A stretch of 64,000 bases of DNA, taken from contig OZ006973.1 of assembly GCA_963931085.1 (NCBI GenBank), positions 62,001 to 126,000 of the forward strand. Direction: 5' to 3'. How positions within the stretch are numbered: position 1 is the first letter of the stretch; every line of letters begins with the position of its first letter. Below the pieces are notes generated by a model. It ran no database searches. It had not been told where the DNA came from and worked only from the letters and a program-made list of their open reading frames with translations. The translations under genes were made by a program, and so were the position numbers. The DNA is from UMGS1994 sp944386155. GTDB taxonomy: Bacteria; Bacillota; Clostridia; TANB77; CAG-508. This document shows, one piece after another, positions 37,473 through 46,906 of this stretch.

Positions 37473-40400
37473 TTATTTATTATTAATAACATCATTTTCA
37501 TTATTAACATTAATAAATCCAATGCTTATCATGTGATTGAAAATTTTATATAAATAGTTGTTATTAATTTTTTTCCATTCAAATCCTAAATCTTTTAGAA
37601 TATTTTTAGTATATTCTGATTTTATATTAACAGTATAATTATATTTTAGTGAAAGATTAGTTGTATCTATATCATTTACTATTGCATCTATTCCACTATT
37701 TAAAGAATTTGTATATTCTAATATTTTTTCTTTAAATGTATCATCATCTAAAGGTTCTATATGTATATCAAATTTCTTTAGAACATTTAGAATATCTTTA
37801 ACAGCAATTAGATTATGGTTAAATAGATGGAAAATCTTATTGTCAAATTGTTTTGTTCTGGCAAGCAACACAATAGCTTTAGCACATTCATCTACAGGAG
37901 TAAATTCTATTTGTTGGTTAAGCATAGCTTTAGTTATTATTTTTAAATTTACTAAAGATCTAATTCTACTATAAAAAGCGTTCACATTAATGTTTTTTTG
38001 GAAAAATCCATCAGAATATCTACCAGAAATTATTCCAATACGTAAAACTTTTCCTTGTAATCCGTTTTTAAATGCAGAAAAGACAACATTTTCTGCTTCT
38101 AATTTACTATTAACATATACATTTTCGGTATAATGTTGTCCAATATAAAAATTGTTTTCAGAAAAGTCAATATTATGGTTATCATGTTTTAATAAATAAT
38201 GTCCAGATATACTTATAGAAGATAAATGTATAAATCTAAAATTATTTTTTAAAGCAAATTTAGTTATATTTTTAGTACCGATTATATTGATATCTTTAAA
38301 TTTCTCAAAACTACCATAATGTTTAACAATAGCAGCTGTATGAATTATTGTAGAGACATTGTTTTTAATAGTAGTATAATTTTCATCTGTAAGGTTTAAG
38401 TTTTCTACAGTAATATCACCATTAATTATAAATATTCTTTTGCCTATATAAGGCAACACTGAACTATTAAAATAATATTTATAAGAATCTGCTAATCTTT
38501 TTAAAGAAGAATCAGGATCTGCTCCTCTTACAAGACAATATATTTTTACAGATGTAGTATCTAATAGTTCTTTTAAAACATGTATACCAATAAATCCATT
38601 TGCACCAGTCAAAAAAACATTTCCAAGATCTGAATCATCAGTTACTTTTGTAGCGTGTTCAAAAGAATAATGTAATAACGAAGGATCTAAAGTAAAAGCC
38701 ACTTCATCATGTACAGATTTAGATTTGTCAATAAATTCAGCTAATTTTTTTATATTTGAATATTTATAAAATGTTTGAGTTGTTAAATTAAGTTTATATT
38801 TAAGAAGCATTGATTGTAATTGTACTATACTTAATGAATCTAGTCCTAGAGAAATGAAAGGAGTATTAATATCTATATGCTCAGTTCCATTATTTAAAAG
38901 TTTTAGTATATTTGATTCTAATAATTTTTCTGTTTTTGTAGATGCTTTTTCAATTACAATATCAGTATTAATATTTGGTTTTGGAAGCTTCTTTCTATCA
39001 ATTTTTCCGTTTGGTGTAAGTGGAAGAGAATCTAGTTTTATAAAATATGCTGGAATCATGTAATTAGGAAGTTCTTCTAACAAATAAGATATTAAATCAG
39101 AAATTATAATATCCTTTTTAGAAGAATAATAACATATTAAAAACTTAGATTCATAAGGAACTATTACAGTTTCTTTAATACTATTATAAGACAAAATCCT
39201 ATTTTCTATTTCACCTAGTTCAATTCTATATCCTCTTATTTTTACTTGAAAATCGGCCCTTCCAAGGTGAATTAATTCTCCGTTTGGAAGTTGTTTTACT
39301 AAATCATTAGTATTATAAATAATTTCTTTAGGATTATAGGGATTTTTAATAAATAATTTTTCATTTAAATCTTCTCTTTTATGATATCCTTCGCAAACTC
39401 CGTCTCCACCAATAAATAAAATTCCAGGAGTTTCAGGAGGAAGAAGTTTTAAGCTTTTTTCATCTAATACATAAGTAGTAGTGTTTGCAATTGGAGATCC
39501 AATTGTAATTAAATCTGTTTTTGTTAAATCTTTAATTGTTGACCATACAGCAGTTTCTGTAGGACCATACATATTATATATATTTATATTTTTTGACAAG
39601 TCTTTTAAATGTTTTAATAAAGGAGAAGGCAAAGGTTCACCACCTACTAAAACATCTGTTAAACCTTCAAAATACTTACAATATTCATAATTATTAGTTA
39701 ATAAATTAAGCCTAGATGGAGTCGTTTGAATCATATTTACATTATATTTTAAACATAGTGAATTTAATAATTTTATATCATTTTGCTCTTTTTCATTTGC
39801 AAGAACAATAGTAAGCCCTTTTTGAAGGGGTAAATAACTTTCTAAGACAAAAATATCAAAACATATAGTAGTTACTGATACAATAGTTTTGTCCTTTGAA
39901 AAATTAATTTTATCAGTAGTTCCTAATATAAAATTGTTAATATTTATATGTTTTAATTTAACTCCTTTTGGCTTTCCGGTAGAACCAGAAGTATAAATAA
40001 TATATGCTAAATCAGAAGATGAGTTTATATTAGTAAGATTATTAGTAGATTGTTTATAAATAATATTAGTATTTGATAAAGAAATATCAATTTTTTCTAT
40101 ATTTTCAGGCAATATACTAAATAAATCTTTTTTAGAAAGAACTATATTAGTTTCACTATTTTCTAACATATATGATATTCTATCTGGTGGATATTCAGGA
40201 TCAATAGGAAGGTAAGCTGCACCAGATTTAAGTATCCCAAGTAGTCCTATAAACATTTCTATTGATCTATTTATAAGTAAACCAACAAATGTATTTCTTT
40301 TTACTCCTTTATTTCTTAGATAATTAGCAACTTGATTTGCTTTTTCATTTAATTCTTTATATGTAATTTTATTATCATCACAAATAATGGCGATTTTATT

Positions 40401-41810
40401 TGGTGATTTTTCTACTTGTTTTTCGATAATACTATGAATAGTTTGATTTTTATCATATTTTTTATAAGTATTATTAAACTTATTTAATAATACATCTTTT
40501 TCATCATCAGTTACAATTTCAATATCTGAAAGTTTTATATTTGCTGAATTATCTAATATTTGATTTATAATATATTTTATACGCTTAAATATCTTAGAAA
40601 TATAAGAAGCGCTATATTTTGATATTTTATAATCATAAGAGATAGATAATTTTCCTATATCAGAAACATCATGTATATGTATTTGTATATCATTAAAAAT
40701 AGCATCAGGTTCAATCCATGTAGCAGAATATTTTATTAAAGAAAATTTATCTTGTGTTCGAGGTTTTTGATAAGAAAACAAAATATTATATAAGTTGCAA
40801 GTAGAGTCGTTCTTTTGTTTTATATTTTTCAAAATATTATTATATGGATATTTCTGATGTCTAAAACAAGATATCATGTCTATTGAAATTTCTTCTGATA
40901 GTTTTTTAAATGTATAAGAAGAAACTGTTTTTACGTTAAAAGGAATTGTATCCATAAATAAACCTACAGTATTTTTTTCTTTTAAACTTGATCTGTTAAA
41001 AACAGGGGTTCCTATAACAAAATTGTCTAAGTTATTTATTCTACTAAAGTAAATAGAATGTATTGCTAAGAAAAAGGTATAAATACTTATTTTGTTGGCT
41101 CTGCAAAAATCACTAATATTTTTCATATCTTTTTTTGATAAAGTAAAAGTTTTTCTTTTAGAAATATAATCTATATCTGTAGAATTTGAATATTCGCAAG
41201 GAATACATGCTTGAGAGGCTAGAGAGTATTCATCCCAAAATTTCTTATCTTTTTCACACTTTTCACTATTTTTATAAGAATTGTAAGATTTAATATATTC
41301 ATAATAAGAATATTTGTTGTATTCGGGAATAGTATCAATTTTTTTAGATAAAAAAGCATAATAATTTAAAATTCTATCGATAATTAATTGAATGCTCCAT
41401 GCGTCAGAAATCAAATGGTGAGCGATAAAAATAAACCCACCAGTCTTATCAGATAAGATAAATGGAATAAATCTAAATAAGTCAGAATCATATGAAAAAA
41501 TAGGCTGATTTGCTATTTTTTTTGCATAAGTATTAACTTCATCTACTGTATCAAAATTAAGTGTTGAAAAATTTTTTTCTTCATAATCTACAATATACTG
41601 ATATGGAATGTTAGCATTATTATTTCCGATTCTAATTCTAAAAGTATCAGTATCTTTAATAAATAGATTTATAGAATTGAATAATATTTCAATATTAATT
41701 GGTTCTTCTATAATAAAAACACCAGCAAGGTTATTTATAGGTGTATCTTTATAAAATTGCTCGATTGAAAAAATAGACTCTTGCTGACCAGTTAAGTCAA
41801 ATTTATTCAT
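37473..41810 (-). CDS. Single-module NRPS with terminal reductase (C-A-T-R)
   Basis: 1,445 residues. A condensation domain (about 1-430) has HHLISDAWS near 127, with Ala replacing the usual Gly of HHxxxDG. The adenylation domain (about 440-930) has YIIYTSGSTGKPKG, FDIFVLES, NMYGPTETAVWS, GRADFQVKIRGYRIELGE and PLTPNGKIDRKKLP. The carrier protein has LGLDSLS near 988. The reductase (about 1060-1445) has VFLTGANGFIG and a YVNSK catalytic pair. The expected product is an N-acyl amino aldehyde or alcohol released by NAD(P)H. The ATG at 41810 has GAGGAAG upstream; earlier ATGs overlap that site. No phosphopantetheinyl transferase is nearby. It heads an operon with a histidine kinase and an HD-GYP regulator. 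Confidence 0.9.
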   Translation of the reverse strand: MNKFDLTGQQESIFSIEQFYKDTPINNLAGVFIIEEPINIEILFNSINLFIKDTDTFRIRIGNNNANIPYQYIVDYEEKNFSTLNFDTVDEVNTYAKKIANQPIFSYDSDLFRFIPFILSDKTGGFIFIAHHLISDAWSIQLIIDRILNYYAFLSKKIDTIPEYNKYSYYEYIKSYNSYKNSEKCEKDKKFWDEYSLASQACIPCEYSNSTDIDYISKRKTFTLSKKDMKNISDFCRANKISIYTFFLAIHSIYFSRINNLDNFVIGTPVFNRSSLKEKNTVGLFMDTIPFNVKTVSSYTFKKLSEEISIDMISCFRHQKYPYNNILKNIKQKNDSTCNLYNILFSYQKPRTQDKFSLIKYSATWIEPDAIFNDIQIHIHDVSDIGKLSISYDYKISKYSASYISKIFKRIKYIINQILDNSANIKLSDIEIVTDDEKDVLLNKFNNTYKKYDKNQTIHSIIEKQVEKSPNKIAIICDDNKITYKELNEKANQVANYLRNKGVKRNTFVGLLINRSIEMFIGLLGILKSGAAYLPIDPEYPPDRISYMLENSETNIVLSKKDLFSILPENIEKIDISLSNTNIIYKQSTNNLTNINSSSDLAYIIYTSGSTGKPKGVKLKHININNFILGTTDKINFSKDKTIVSVTTICFDIFVLESYLPLQKGLTIVLANEKEQNDIKLLNSLCLKYNVNMIQTTPSRLNLLTNNYEYCKYFEGLTDVLVGGEPLPSPLLKHLKDLSKNINIYNMYGPTETAVWSTIKDLTKTDLITIGSPIANTTTYVLDEKSLKLLPPETPGILFIGGDGVCEGYHKREDLNEKLFIKNPYNPKEIIYNTNDLVKQLPNGELIHLGRADFQVKIRGYRIELGEIENRILSYNSIKETVIVPYESKFLICYYSSKKDIIISDLISYLLEELPNYMIPAYFIKLDSLPLTPNGKIDRKKLPKPNINTDIVIEKASTKTEKLLESNILKLLNNGTEHIDINTPFISLGLDSLSIVQLQSMLLKYKLNLTTQTFYKYSNIKKLAEFIDKSKSVHDEVAFTLDPSLLHYSFEHATKVTDDSDLGNVFLTGANGFIGIHVLKELLDTTSVKIYCLVRGADPDSSLKRLADSYKYYFNSSVLPYIGKRIFIINGDITVENLNLTDENYTTIKNNVSTIIHTAAIVKHYGSFEKFKDINIIGTKNITKFALKNNFRFIHLSSISISGHYLLKHDNHNIDFSENNFYIGQHYTENVYVNSKLEAENVVFSAFKNGLQGKVLRIGIISGRYSDGFFQKNINVNAFYSRIRSLVNLKIITKAMLNQQIEFTPVDECAKAIVLLARTKQFDNKIFHLFNHNLIAVKDILNVLKKFDIHIEPLDDDTFKEKILEYTNSLNSGIDAIVNDIDTTNLSLKYNYTVNIKSEYTKNILKDLGFEWKKINNNYLYKIFNHMISIGFINVNNENDVINNK

Positions 41811-42003
41811 AACAAACTTCCTCATATACAATTTTCTTTAGAATTTAACAATATTATATTAAAAATATAAAAATATGTCATCATTGAAACATAAATAAGA
41901 AGAAAAAGTAACTAAAAAGTAATATAGAATCAATTTTATTTTTCAAAAATGAATATCTAAATATTAAAAAGGGAAAATAATAAGAGAGTAGGAGAGAGAA
42001 AAG

Positions 42004-43123
42004 ATGTATAGTGAAAAGAAGGAAAAGTTTAAAAATTTGGGAATACAGTTATTAATAATAATTTTAAGCATGTTTTTTGGAATACTTGGATATATAATTT
42101 ATATTGAAAGTCAGATATATGTTTATGAAAAAAGTGCAATAGGTACAAAGCTTTTAAAAGAAGCTGAAATTAGCCAAAGTAGTAACCAAGATAATAATAT
42201 AGAAGAGGTAACAAAAAGTGTAGTAGGTATTTCAAAATTAAAAGATAATGGCACAAGTATTTTTTTAGAAAAAAGTACTGAGAAACTAGGACTTGGTACA
42301 GGAATAATCGTATCAGAAAACGGATATATACTTACTAATCAACACGTCGTAGGAGATAAGTATAGTAGTTGTTTTGTTACTTTAGATACAGGAATAGAGT
42401 ATAAAGGAAGTGTCGTGTGGGCTGATAGTGCGATTGATCTTGCAATTGTTAAAATAGGAATGACTGGCTTGAATAAAATTAATTTAGGAGATTCAAATGA
42501 TGTTCATATAGGAGAAAAAGTTTATGCAATAGGAAATCCAGTAGGATTTGAGTTTCAAAAAACTGTAACATCAGGTATTATAAGCGGTACTAATAGAACT
42601 ATAAAAATAAAAAATGATGATGATAGTTATTCATATATGGAAAGCTTAATACAAACAGATGCAACTATTAATGAAGGAAATAGTGGAGGACCTCTTATAA
42701 ATAAAAATGGTGAGGTTATAGGAATTACTTCTGTTAAAGTAAATGATGCAGAAGGACTTCGGCTTTGCTGTTCCAATAAATATTGTAAAACCTATTATTG
42801 AGAAGTTTGAGAGAACAGGAAAATTTGAAGAAGCATATCTTGGGATATATGGATATGATAAAGAAGTAATTCCTTATTTAAAAGATGCTATTGATTTTGA
42901 AAATGGTATTTACATTGCAGAAATAAATAAATCTAGCAATCTAAAAAATGCAAATATAAAATCTGGAGATATAATAACTAAAATCGATAATAAAGAATTA
43001 GAAAAGATGTCAGAACTTAGAACATATATCTATAGCAAAAACCCAGGAGATATTGTTAATTTAACTATTAAAAGAGGTAAAAAGGAATTTGTATTAAAGA
43101 TTAAGCTTGGAACAAAATTGTAA
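42004..43123 (+). pseudogene. HtrA/DegP-like serine protease with 1-nt frameshift
   Basis: The first frame (42004-42801) has a transmembrane anchor (about 11-31), LGTGIIVSENGYILTNQHVVG (catalytic His), SAIDLAIVKIG (Asp) and EGNSGGPL (Ser). It then shifts; the second frame continues FGFAVPINIVKPIIEKF and a PDZ domain to 43123. Removing one C at 42757 gives EGFGFAVPINIVKP and a 373-codon gene of normal size. HtrA proteases degrade misfolded proteins outside the membrane. The lesion falls after the catalytic triad but before the PDZ domain. Whether it is real or a sequencing error is open. The gene diverges from the NRPS operon. Confidence 0.85.
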
Positions 43124-43206
43124 AAAATTAAATTATATGGTATAATAATTATGTTAATCAAAATTGGTAAGTAGAAGAAGTTTTCTTTTTCGAAAGGGGG
43201 ATATAA

Positions 43207-43500
43207 ATGGTAAAATATCTTATCTGGATGGTTGCGTGGATAGTCTGCCAGCAGCTTCTGTCCATCCTGGGAATTACTGCACCGGTTAGCATTTGGTCGT
43301 CGATCTTGAATGCTATTATTTCTGTGGTTGCAGTGTTGATTGCTAGGAGGTATGAGTGGTTTCTGGCTGCGACCTGCGCTGTGATTGCGATTTGGTTTAT
43401 CATAGCCATAATCCATCTGGAGATTATCAGTGCCATAGTCGGGCTTGTGCTTGACGCAGCTTTGGTCATCATGGCAGTGACTAGCAAGGAGGATGAGTGA
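43207..43500 (+). CDS. Small membrane protein, GC-richer than its neighbours
   Basis: 97 residues with three to four hydrophobic segments (LIWMVAWIVCQQLL, ILNAIISVVAVLIA, AATCAVIAIWFIIAII, ISAIVGLVLDAALVIMAV) and a charged C-terminus, so almost entirely membrane-embedded. No family is recognised. GAAAGGGGG lies upstream of the ATG. Codons such as CTG, GCG, GTG and ACC are frequent, unlike the A/T-ending codons around it. Its terminator overlaps the stop codon. The next gene encodes a second protein of the same kind (both start with WxxxWxxxQ-type helices), so they are probably paralogues acquired together. Confidence 0.75.
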   Translation: MVKYLIWMVAWIVCQQLLSILGITAPVSIWSSILNAIISVVAVLIARRYEWFLAATCAVIAIWFIIAIIHLEIISAIVGLVLDAALVIMAVTSKEDE

Positions 43501-43516
43501 AAGCTCGTCCTCTTTT
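43489..43516 (+). terminator. Terminator overlapping the stop of the 97-residue membrane protein
   Basis: GAGGATGAG / CTCGTCCTC (one G-T pair) with a 6-nt loop and TTTT. Confidence 0.75.
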
Positions 43517-43527
43517 GCTTTAGAAAA

Positions 43528-43556
43528 TTGAAGATAGTATATAATTGTGGTATAAT
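43528..43556 (+). promoter_or_regulatory. Promoter of the second GC-richer membrane protein gene
   Basis: TTGAAG (43528-43533), 17-bp spacer, TATAAT (43551-43556), AT-rich in contrast to the coding region it drives. Confidence 0.65.
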
Positions 43557-43608
43557 TAAATATATGAAACCGTTGAAATATCCAACAAAATCTCTAAGGA
43601 GGACTATT

Positions 43609-43944
43609 ATGAAGAAAATTCTTTGGATTATTACATGGTTTGCCGCTCAGCGGATCATGATGGGACTTGGGCTTATTGCTCACAATACGCTTTTCGAGAC
43701 CACGATGGTTACGTTAATCGGATTCTTCTTTGGCTTTATTGCTTATGACAGCTGGCTGCTTCCTTTCTACATTGCTATAGCCATTGCATGGGGGATTGCA
43801 ACGATTGTGGATGGTGCGATTATCGCCGGTATCCTGATTATTGCTTTTCATCTCGTGTTGCTGGCGATTTGTAATAGCGATAAATGCAAAAAGGCAGAGC
43901 CGGTCCAGCGTCGGCAAAGGCGGAGGAGAAATCACAGGAGGTGA
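43609..43944 (+). CDS. Small membrane protein, GC-richer, paralogue of its neighbour
   Basis: 111 residues. KKILWIITWFAAQRIMMGLG parallels the start of the 97-residue protein before it; further hydrophobic segments (TMVTLIGFFFGFIAY, LPFYIAIAIAWGIATIV, AGILIIAFHLVLLAIC) and a strongly basic tail (RRQRRRRNHRR) follow. The ATG at 43609 has AAGGAGG upstream; an upstream in-frame codon overlaps the promoter and cannot be the start. The function is unknown. The basic tail suggests contact with nucleic acid or phospholipid on the cytoplasmic side. Confidence 0.72.
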   Translation: MKKILWIITWFAAQRIMMGLGLIAHNTLFETTMVTLIGFFFGFIAYDSWLLPFYIAIAIAWGIATIVDGAIIAGILIIAFHLVLLAICNSDKCKKAEPVQRRQRRRRNHRR

Positions 43945-43952
43945 CGGCAAAT

Positions 43953-43993
43953 GCGACGCGCAGGGGGGACTTCCAACCTGCGTGTCGCTTTTT
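43953..43993 (+). terminator. GC-rich terminator of the second membrane protein gene
   Basis: GCGACGCGCAGG / CCTGCGTGTCGC with one wobble, followed by TTTTT. Confidence 0.88.
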
Positions 43994-44018
43994 ATCGAAT
44001 TTAGAAACACGAATTTTC

Positions 44019-44047
44019 TTGACCTATGACATAAACCGTCTTATATT
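44019..44047 (+). promoter_or_regulatory. Promoter of the DUF6514-like gene
   Basis: TTGACC (44019-44024), 17-bp spacer, TATATT (44042-44047). Confidence 0.55.
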
Positions 44048-44065
44048 TGATATAAGGAGGTAGTT

Positions 44066-44371
44066 ATGAAAAAGATTTTTTCGAGAGTTTCTTATAATGA
44101 TCAGGAGTTATTAGGAAGTAATATACAAAAATTAGAATTAAAATATTATAAAGTAAAAAATAATATAAAAAGAGGATATGGAATTGAAATCGCCAAAAAG
44201 GAGATATGCAATAATAAAAACCTAAAGGAAAATAAATATTATGAAAATATTTCTCTAAATGAAAAAGTTGTAGATAAATTATTAGAAATATTATCAATAA
44301 ATAAAGTAACTCCAGTAATATCAGATGATGTGATATATGACTTTTTAAAAGAAATAAATCAAGATATGTAG
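44066..44371 (+). CDS. DUF6514-like protein
   Basis: 101 residues, soluble. LELKYYKVKNN, GYGIEIAKKE, YYENISLNEKVVDKLLEIL and NKVTPVISDDVIYDFL follow the pattern of DUF6514 proteins, which are found in spore-forming Clostridia and have no known function. AAGGAGG lies 6 nt before the ATG. It is a single-gene unit between a promoter at 44019-44047 and the tRNA-Arg promoter. Confidence 0.72.
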   Translation: MKKIFSRVSYNDQELLGSNIQKLELKYYKVKNNIKRGYGIEIAKKEICNNKNLKENKYYENISLNEKVVDKLLEILSINKVTPVISDDVIYDFLKEINQDM

Positions 44372-44388
44372 AAAATAATAAAAATATA

Positions 44389-44417
44389 TTGACAAACATA
44401 AAAAATGGTGGTAATAT
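44389..44417 (+). promoter_or_regulatory. Promoter of tRNA-Arg (TCT)
   Basis: TTGACA (44389-44394), 17-bp spacer, TAATAT (44412-44417), 13 bp before the tRNA. Confidence 0.75.
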
Positions 44418-44429
44418 AATTACTGTTCT

Positions 44430-44506
<77 letters not shown>

Positions 44507-44512
44507 TTAAAC

Positions 44513-44556
44513 AAAACCTGTAAAGTGTTTGAGATAAAGCATTTTACAGGTTTTTT
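44513..44556 (+). terminator. Terminator of tRNA-Arg (TCT)
   Basis: AAAACCTGTAAA / TTTTACAGGTTTT with a loop of about 17 nt and a T run. Confidence 0.85.
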
Positions 44557-44636
44557 ATTTTAATAAAAGTAAATAAAACTTGACAAAAAGAATATAAAAG
44601 TTTACAATAAACTTAAGATAGTTTTAGGAGGAAAAT

Positions 44637-44948
44637 ATGAAGAAAGAAGAAATATTAGAAAAAGCAAGAAAAGATGATGATGAAATTGAGCAGTTAATTT
44701 TAACAAGATCTCTTGGATTTAGTACAATTATAATTCCAATAATGTGTATAGTATTTATAATTGCAAGAATCTTAAATTCAGAATATATAATTAGTGATTT
44801 AGTAGCAATTACTTTAGCTCAGTTAACCATATCAGGAATTTATCAAGCTTTTAAAATAAAAAAACCGATCTTATTTGTGATTGGAATGATTACTTTAATT
44901 TTAACAATTATTTTTATTATCAGCTTTTTAAATGAGGTGATAGTATGA
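44637..44948 (+). CDS. DUF6442-like small membrane protein
   Basis: 103 residues. The acidic start EEILEKARKDDDEIEQ is followed by three hydrophobic helices (IIIPIMCIVFIIARIL, LVAITLAQLTISGIY, FVIGMITLILTIIFIISFL). This is the usual form of DUF6442 proteins, which accompany a small XRE regulator in many Firmicutes. The next gene is exactly such a regulator and overlaps the stop by 4 bp (ATGA), so the two are co-translated. The pair may be a sensor/regulator unit, but no ligand is known. AGGAGG lies before the ATG. Confidence 0.75.
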   Translation: MKKEEILEKARKDDDEIEQLILTRSLGFSTIIIPIMCIVFIIARILNSEYIISDLVAITLAQLTISGIYQAFKIKKPILFVIGMITLILTIIFIISFLNEVIV

Positions 44949-45157
44949 AAGAAAATTTAGTATTAAAAAATAAACTTAAAGTTGTAAGAGCTGAGAAAGA
45001 TTTATCACAAGAAGAGCTTGCTAATTTAGTTGGTGTATCAAGACAGACGATAAATTCAATAGAAACAGGAAAATTTTATCCAACGGCTAAACTAGCATTA
45101 TTACTTTGTATAGCATTAGATAAAAAATTTGAAGATGTTTTTTATTTTGATGAATAA
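44945..45157 (+). CDS. Small XRE-family transcriptional regulator
   Basis: 70 residues, nearly all one HTH_3 domain: LKVVRAEKDLSQEELANLVGVSRQTINSIETGKFYP, then LLLCIALDKKFEDVFYFDE. This YozG/Xre-type form lacks a separate sensing domain. It overlaps the DUF6442-like gene by 4 bp and is followed 14 bp later by an unknown membrane-anchored protein gene, so it probably regulates this three-gene operon. Confidence 0.85.
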   Translation: MKENLVLKNKLKVVRAEKDLSQEELANLVGVSRQTINSIETGKFYPTAKLALLLCIALDKKFEDVFYFDE

Positions 45158-45171
45158 AGGGGGAAAGAAAA

Positions 45172-45912
45172 ATGAAAAAGTTTAGAATAATTTTAGTTAT
45201 ATTAACTATATTAGCTATTATATTGGCAGGAATGTATATTTTTTTAATTAGATCTAATAGAGTAGGAGATTCTAAATCAGCAACACTTTTTGATAACATG
45301 TATAAAAATTCATATATAGACAAGTCAAATATAACTATGGAAATAAGTTATAAAGATGAAAATAATGATATTCTTATATTAAGGGCTACAGATAATAAAG
45401 AAGAAAAAGAGATAACAGCTATAAAGAATAATAATAAAGATCAAATAGAAAAAGCCCCAAAGTCAAAGGATGCTATTATTTGTACAGTCACGGGAAAAGA
45501 CAAAGAAATTGGATATAATCTTTTTCCAGTTTTAAAAAGATATAATATTATTTATGATGAAGAAAAAGAGACAGATAGTTTTGATTATTGGATAAATGAT
45601 ATTTTATCTAATTTCTCTAAAGCATCATATTATACAAGAGGATATGAATTAGTAAATGGAAGATTACTATATTATGAAAATTTCAAAAATGAAGGTCTTA
45701 AATTTTATTTTGATAATGATAATTTAGTATATATGAAATCTACTAGACTAGATGAGGCTTTTAACAATTTAAAAGATATTTTATATAAAGTAGAAATAAG
45801 ATATGATGATTCTTATAAAGAAATGATAGAAATTCCAGATGATTATAAAGGTTATAAATTAGAGTATAATGAAGAAACTGCTGAAACAGAAAAAATAGAA
45901 ATAGAAAAATAA
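45172..45912 (+). CDS. Membrane-anchored protein of unknown function
   Basis: 246 residues. One N-terminal hydrophobic segment (about 5-26) lacks a lipobox cysteine, so it is probably a membrane anchor with the rest outside. The soluble part is Asp/Lys/Tyr-rich, with paired segments (SNITMEISYKDENND and LYKVEIRYDDSYKEM) that could be two copies of one fold. No family is recognised. It is the last gene of the DUF6442-like/XRE operon and ends at a bidirectional terminator. GGGGGAAAG lies before the ATG. Confidence 0.65.
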   Translation: MKKFRIILVILTILAIILAGMYIFLIRSNRVGDSKSATLFDNMYKNSYIDKSNITMEISYKDENNDILILRATDNKEEKEITAIKNNNKDQIEKAPKSKDAIICTVTGKDKEIGYNLFPVLKRYNIIYDEEKETDSFDYWINDILSNFSKASYYTRGYELVNGRLLYYENFKNEGLKFYFDNDNLVYMKSTRLDEAFNNLKDILYKVEIRYDDSYKEMIEIPDDYKGYKLEYNEETAETEKIEIEK

Positions 45913-45937
45913 AAAGAGTATCGTGTGATACTCTTTT

Positions 45938-45938
<1 letters not shown>
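45911..45938. terminator. Bidirectional terminator shared with tRNA-Arg (ACG)
   Basis: AAAAAGAGTATC / GATACTCTTTTT with a 4-nt loop; serves the operon on + and the tRNA on -. Confidence 0.88.
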
Positions 45939-46014
<76 letters not shown>

Positions 46015-46079
46015 ATAGCAAATATTATTATAAAACCAAAGTAGCTAAATGTCAATATTTTAGCTACTTTGAAAAATTA

Positions 46080-46715
46080 TTATAAATTATCTTTTAAAAA
46101 CTTAACAGCTTCACATAAAGCTTCTTCAACAGATTTCTTGTTAAATGGAGATTTTGAAAATGCAGTAGTAAAGCTTGCAAATTTTTTATTAATTTCTATT
46201 TGAAAACATGGAATATTGCAATTTGTTGCGATGAAATTAGAAATACAATTTGGATCTGTTGCTTTAAAAGGTTCATCTACTGTAACTGAAGAAATTCCGT
46301 TTGTAGCAAATGCGTTAACAATTCCTTGTAGAATATCATATTTATTCATTATATTTTTTCCACCATTGATACCAATACAAACATTAGGTAATCTTTTATC
46401 AGACATAGTATGTAAATCTATTAAATATTTTACATCATTTGCTATAACATATTCTTTTAATGCATTTTTATAATTAGACTCTTCATCTGCATTAGCATCA
46501 TCATTTAAAAATGTTGTTTTATAGATACAGCTAACATTTTCTTTATCTGAAATATTTGTAGCTAGTATATCTGTGTAATTTTCTTTAGATTGCACCTTAC
46601 CATTTCGTAGTTGTTTTGTAGAATGTGGTGCAGATATTATAATTGGAAAGTTTCTTTCGATGATTTCAAAATCTTTAATTTCTTCTTTTTTTGTATTTTC
46701 TGAATTTAATTCCAT
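46080..46715 (-). CDS. N-formylglutamate amidohydrolase-like protein
   Basis: 211 residues. IIISAPHST, DDANADEE, YLIDLHTMSDKR and FQIEINKKF match the order of metal-binding and substrate motifs in the N-formylglutamate amidohydrolase (FGase) family, zinc-type hydrolases related to carboxypeptidases. The classical enzyme removes formate in histidine breakdown, but no hut genes are nearby and the protein is shorter than HutG-type enzymes, so its substrate is unknown. AAGGAG lies before the ATG. It is a single gene on the minus strand next to tRNA-Arg. Confidence 0.75.
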   Translation of the reverse strand: MELNSENTKKEEIKDFEIIERNFPIIISAPHSTKQLRNGKVQSKENYTDILATNISDKENVSCIYKTTFLNDDANADEESNYKNALKEYVIANDVKYLIDLHTMSDKRLPNVCIGINGGKNIMNKYDILQGIVNAFATNGISSVTVDEPFKATDPNCISNFIATNCNIPCFQIEINKKFASFTTAFSKSPFNKKSVEEALCEAVKFLKDNL

Positions 46716-46857
46716 ATAAGACTCCTTATCAATTTTTTTATATTATATTTTATTTTTTTAAAAACAACAATAGAAATTAATAAAAATTAGTTAAAAAGCT
46801 TATTTTTTTGAATTTAAAAATTAATTTAGAAAAATAAAAAAATATTTTAAAAAAGTA

Positions 46858-46886
46858 TTGAAATAAGTAAAAAGGTGTGGTAATAT
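46858..46886 (+). promoter_or_regulatory. Promoter of tRNA-Pro
   Basis: TTGAAA (46858-46863), 17-bp spacer, TAATAT (46881-46886), 20 bp before the tRNA. Confidence 0.7.
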
Positions 46887-46906
46887 ATATAAGCAGTTTG
46901 AAATAA

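Noticed and set aside
43714..44029. Overlapping frames on both strands at the end of the second membrane-protein gene
   Set aside because: They run through the GC-rich terminator, have no ribosome binding site and contradict the clear plus-strand gene.
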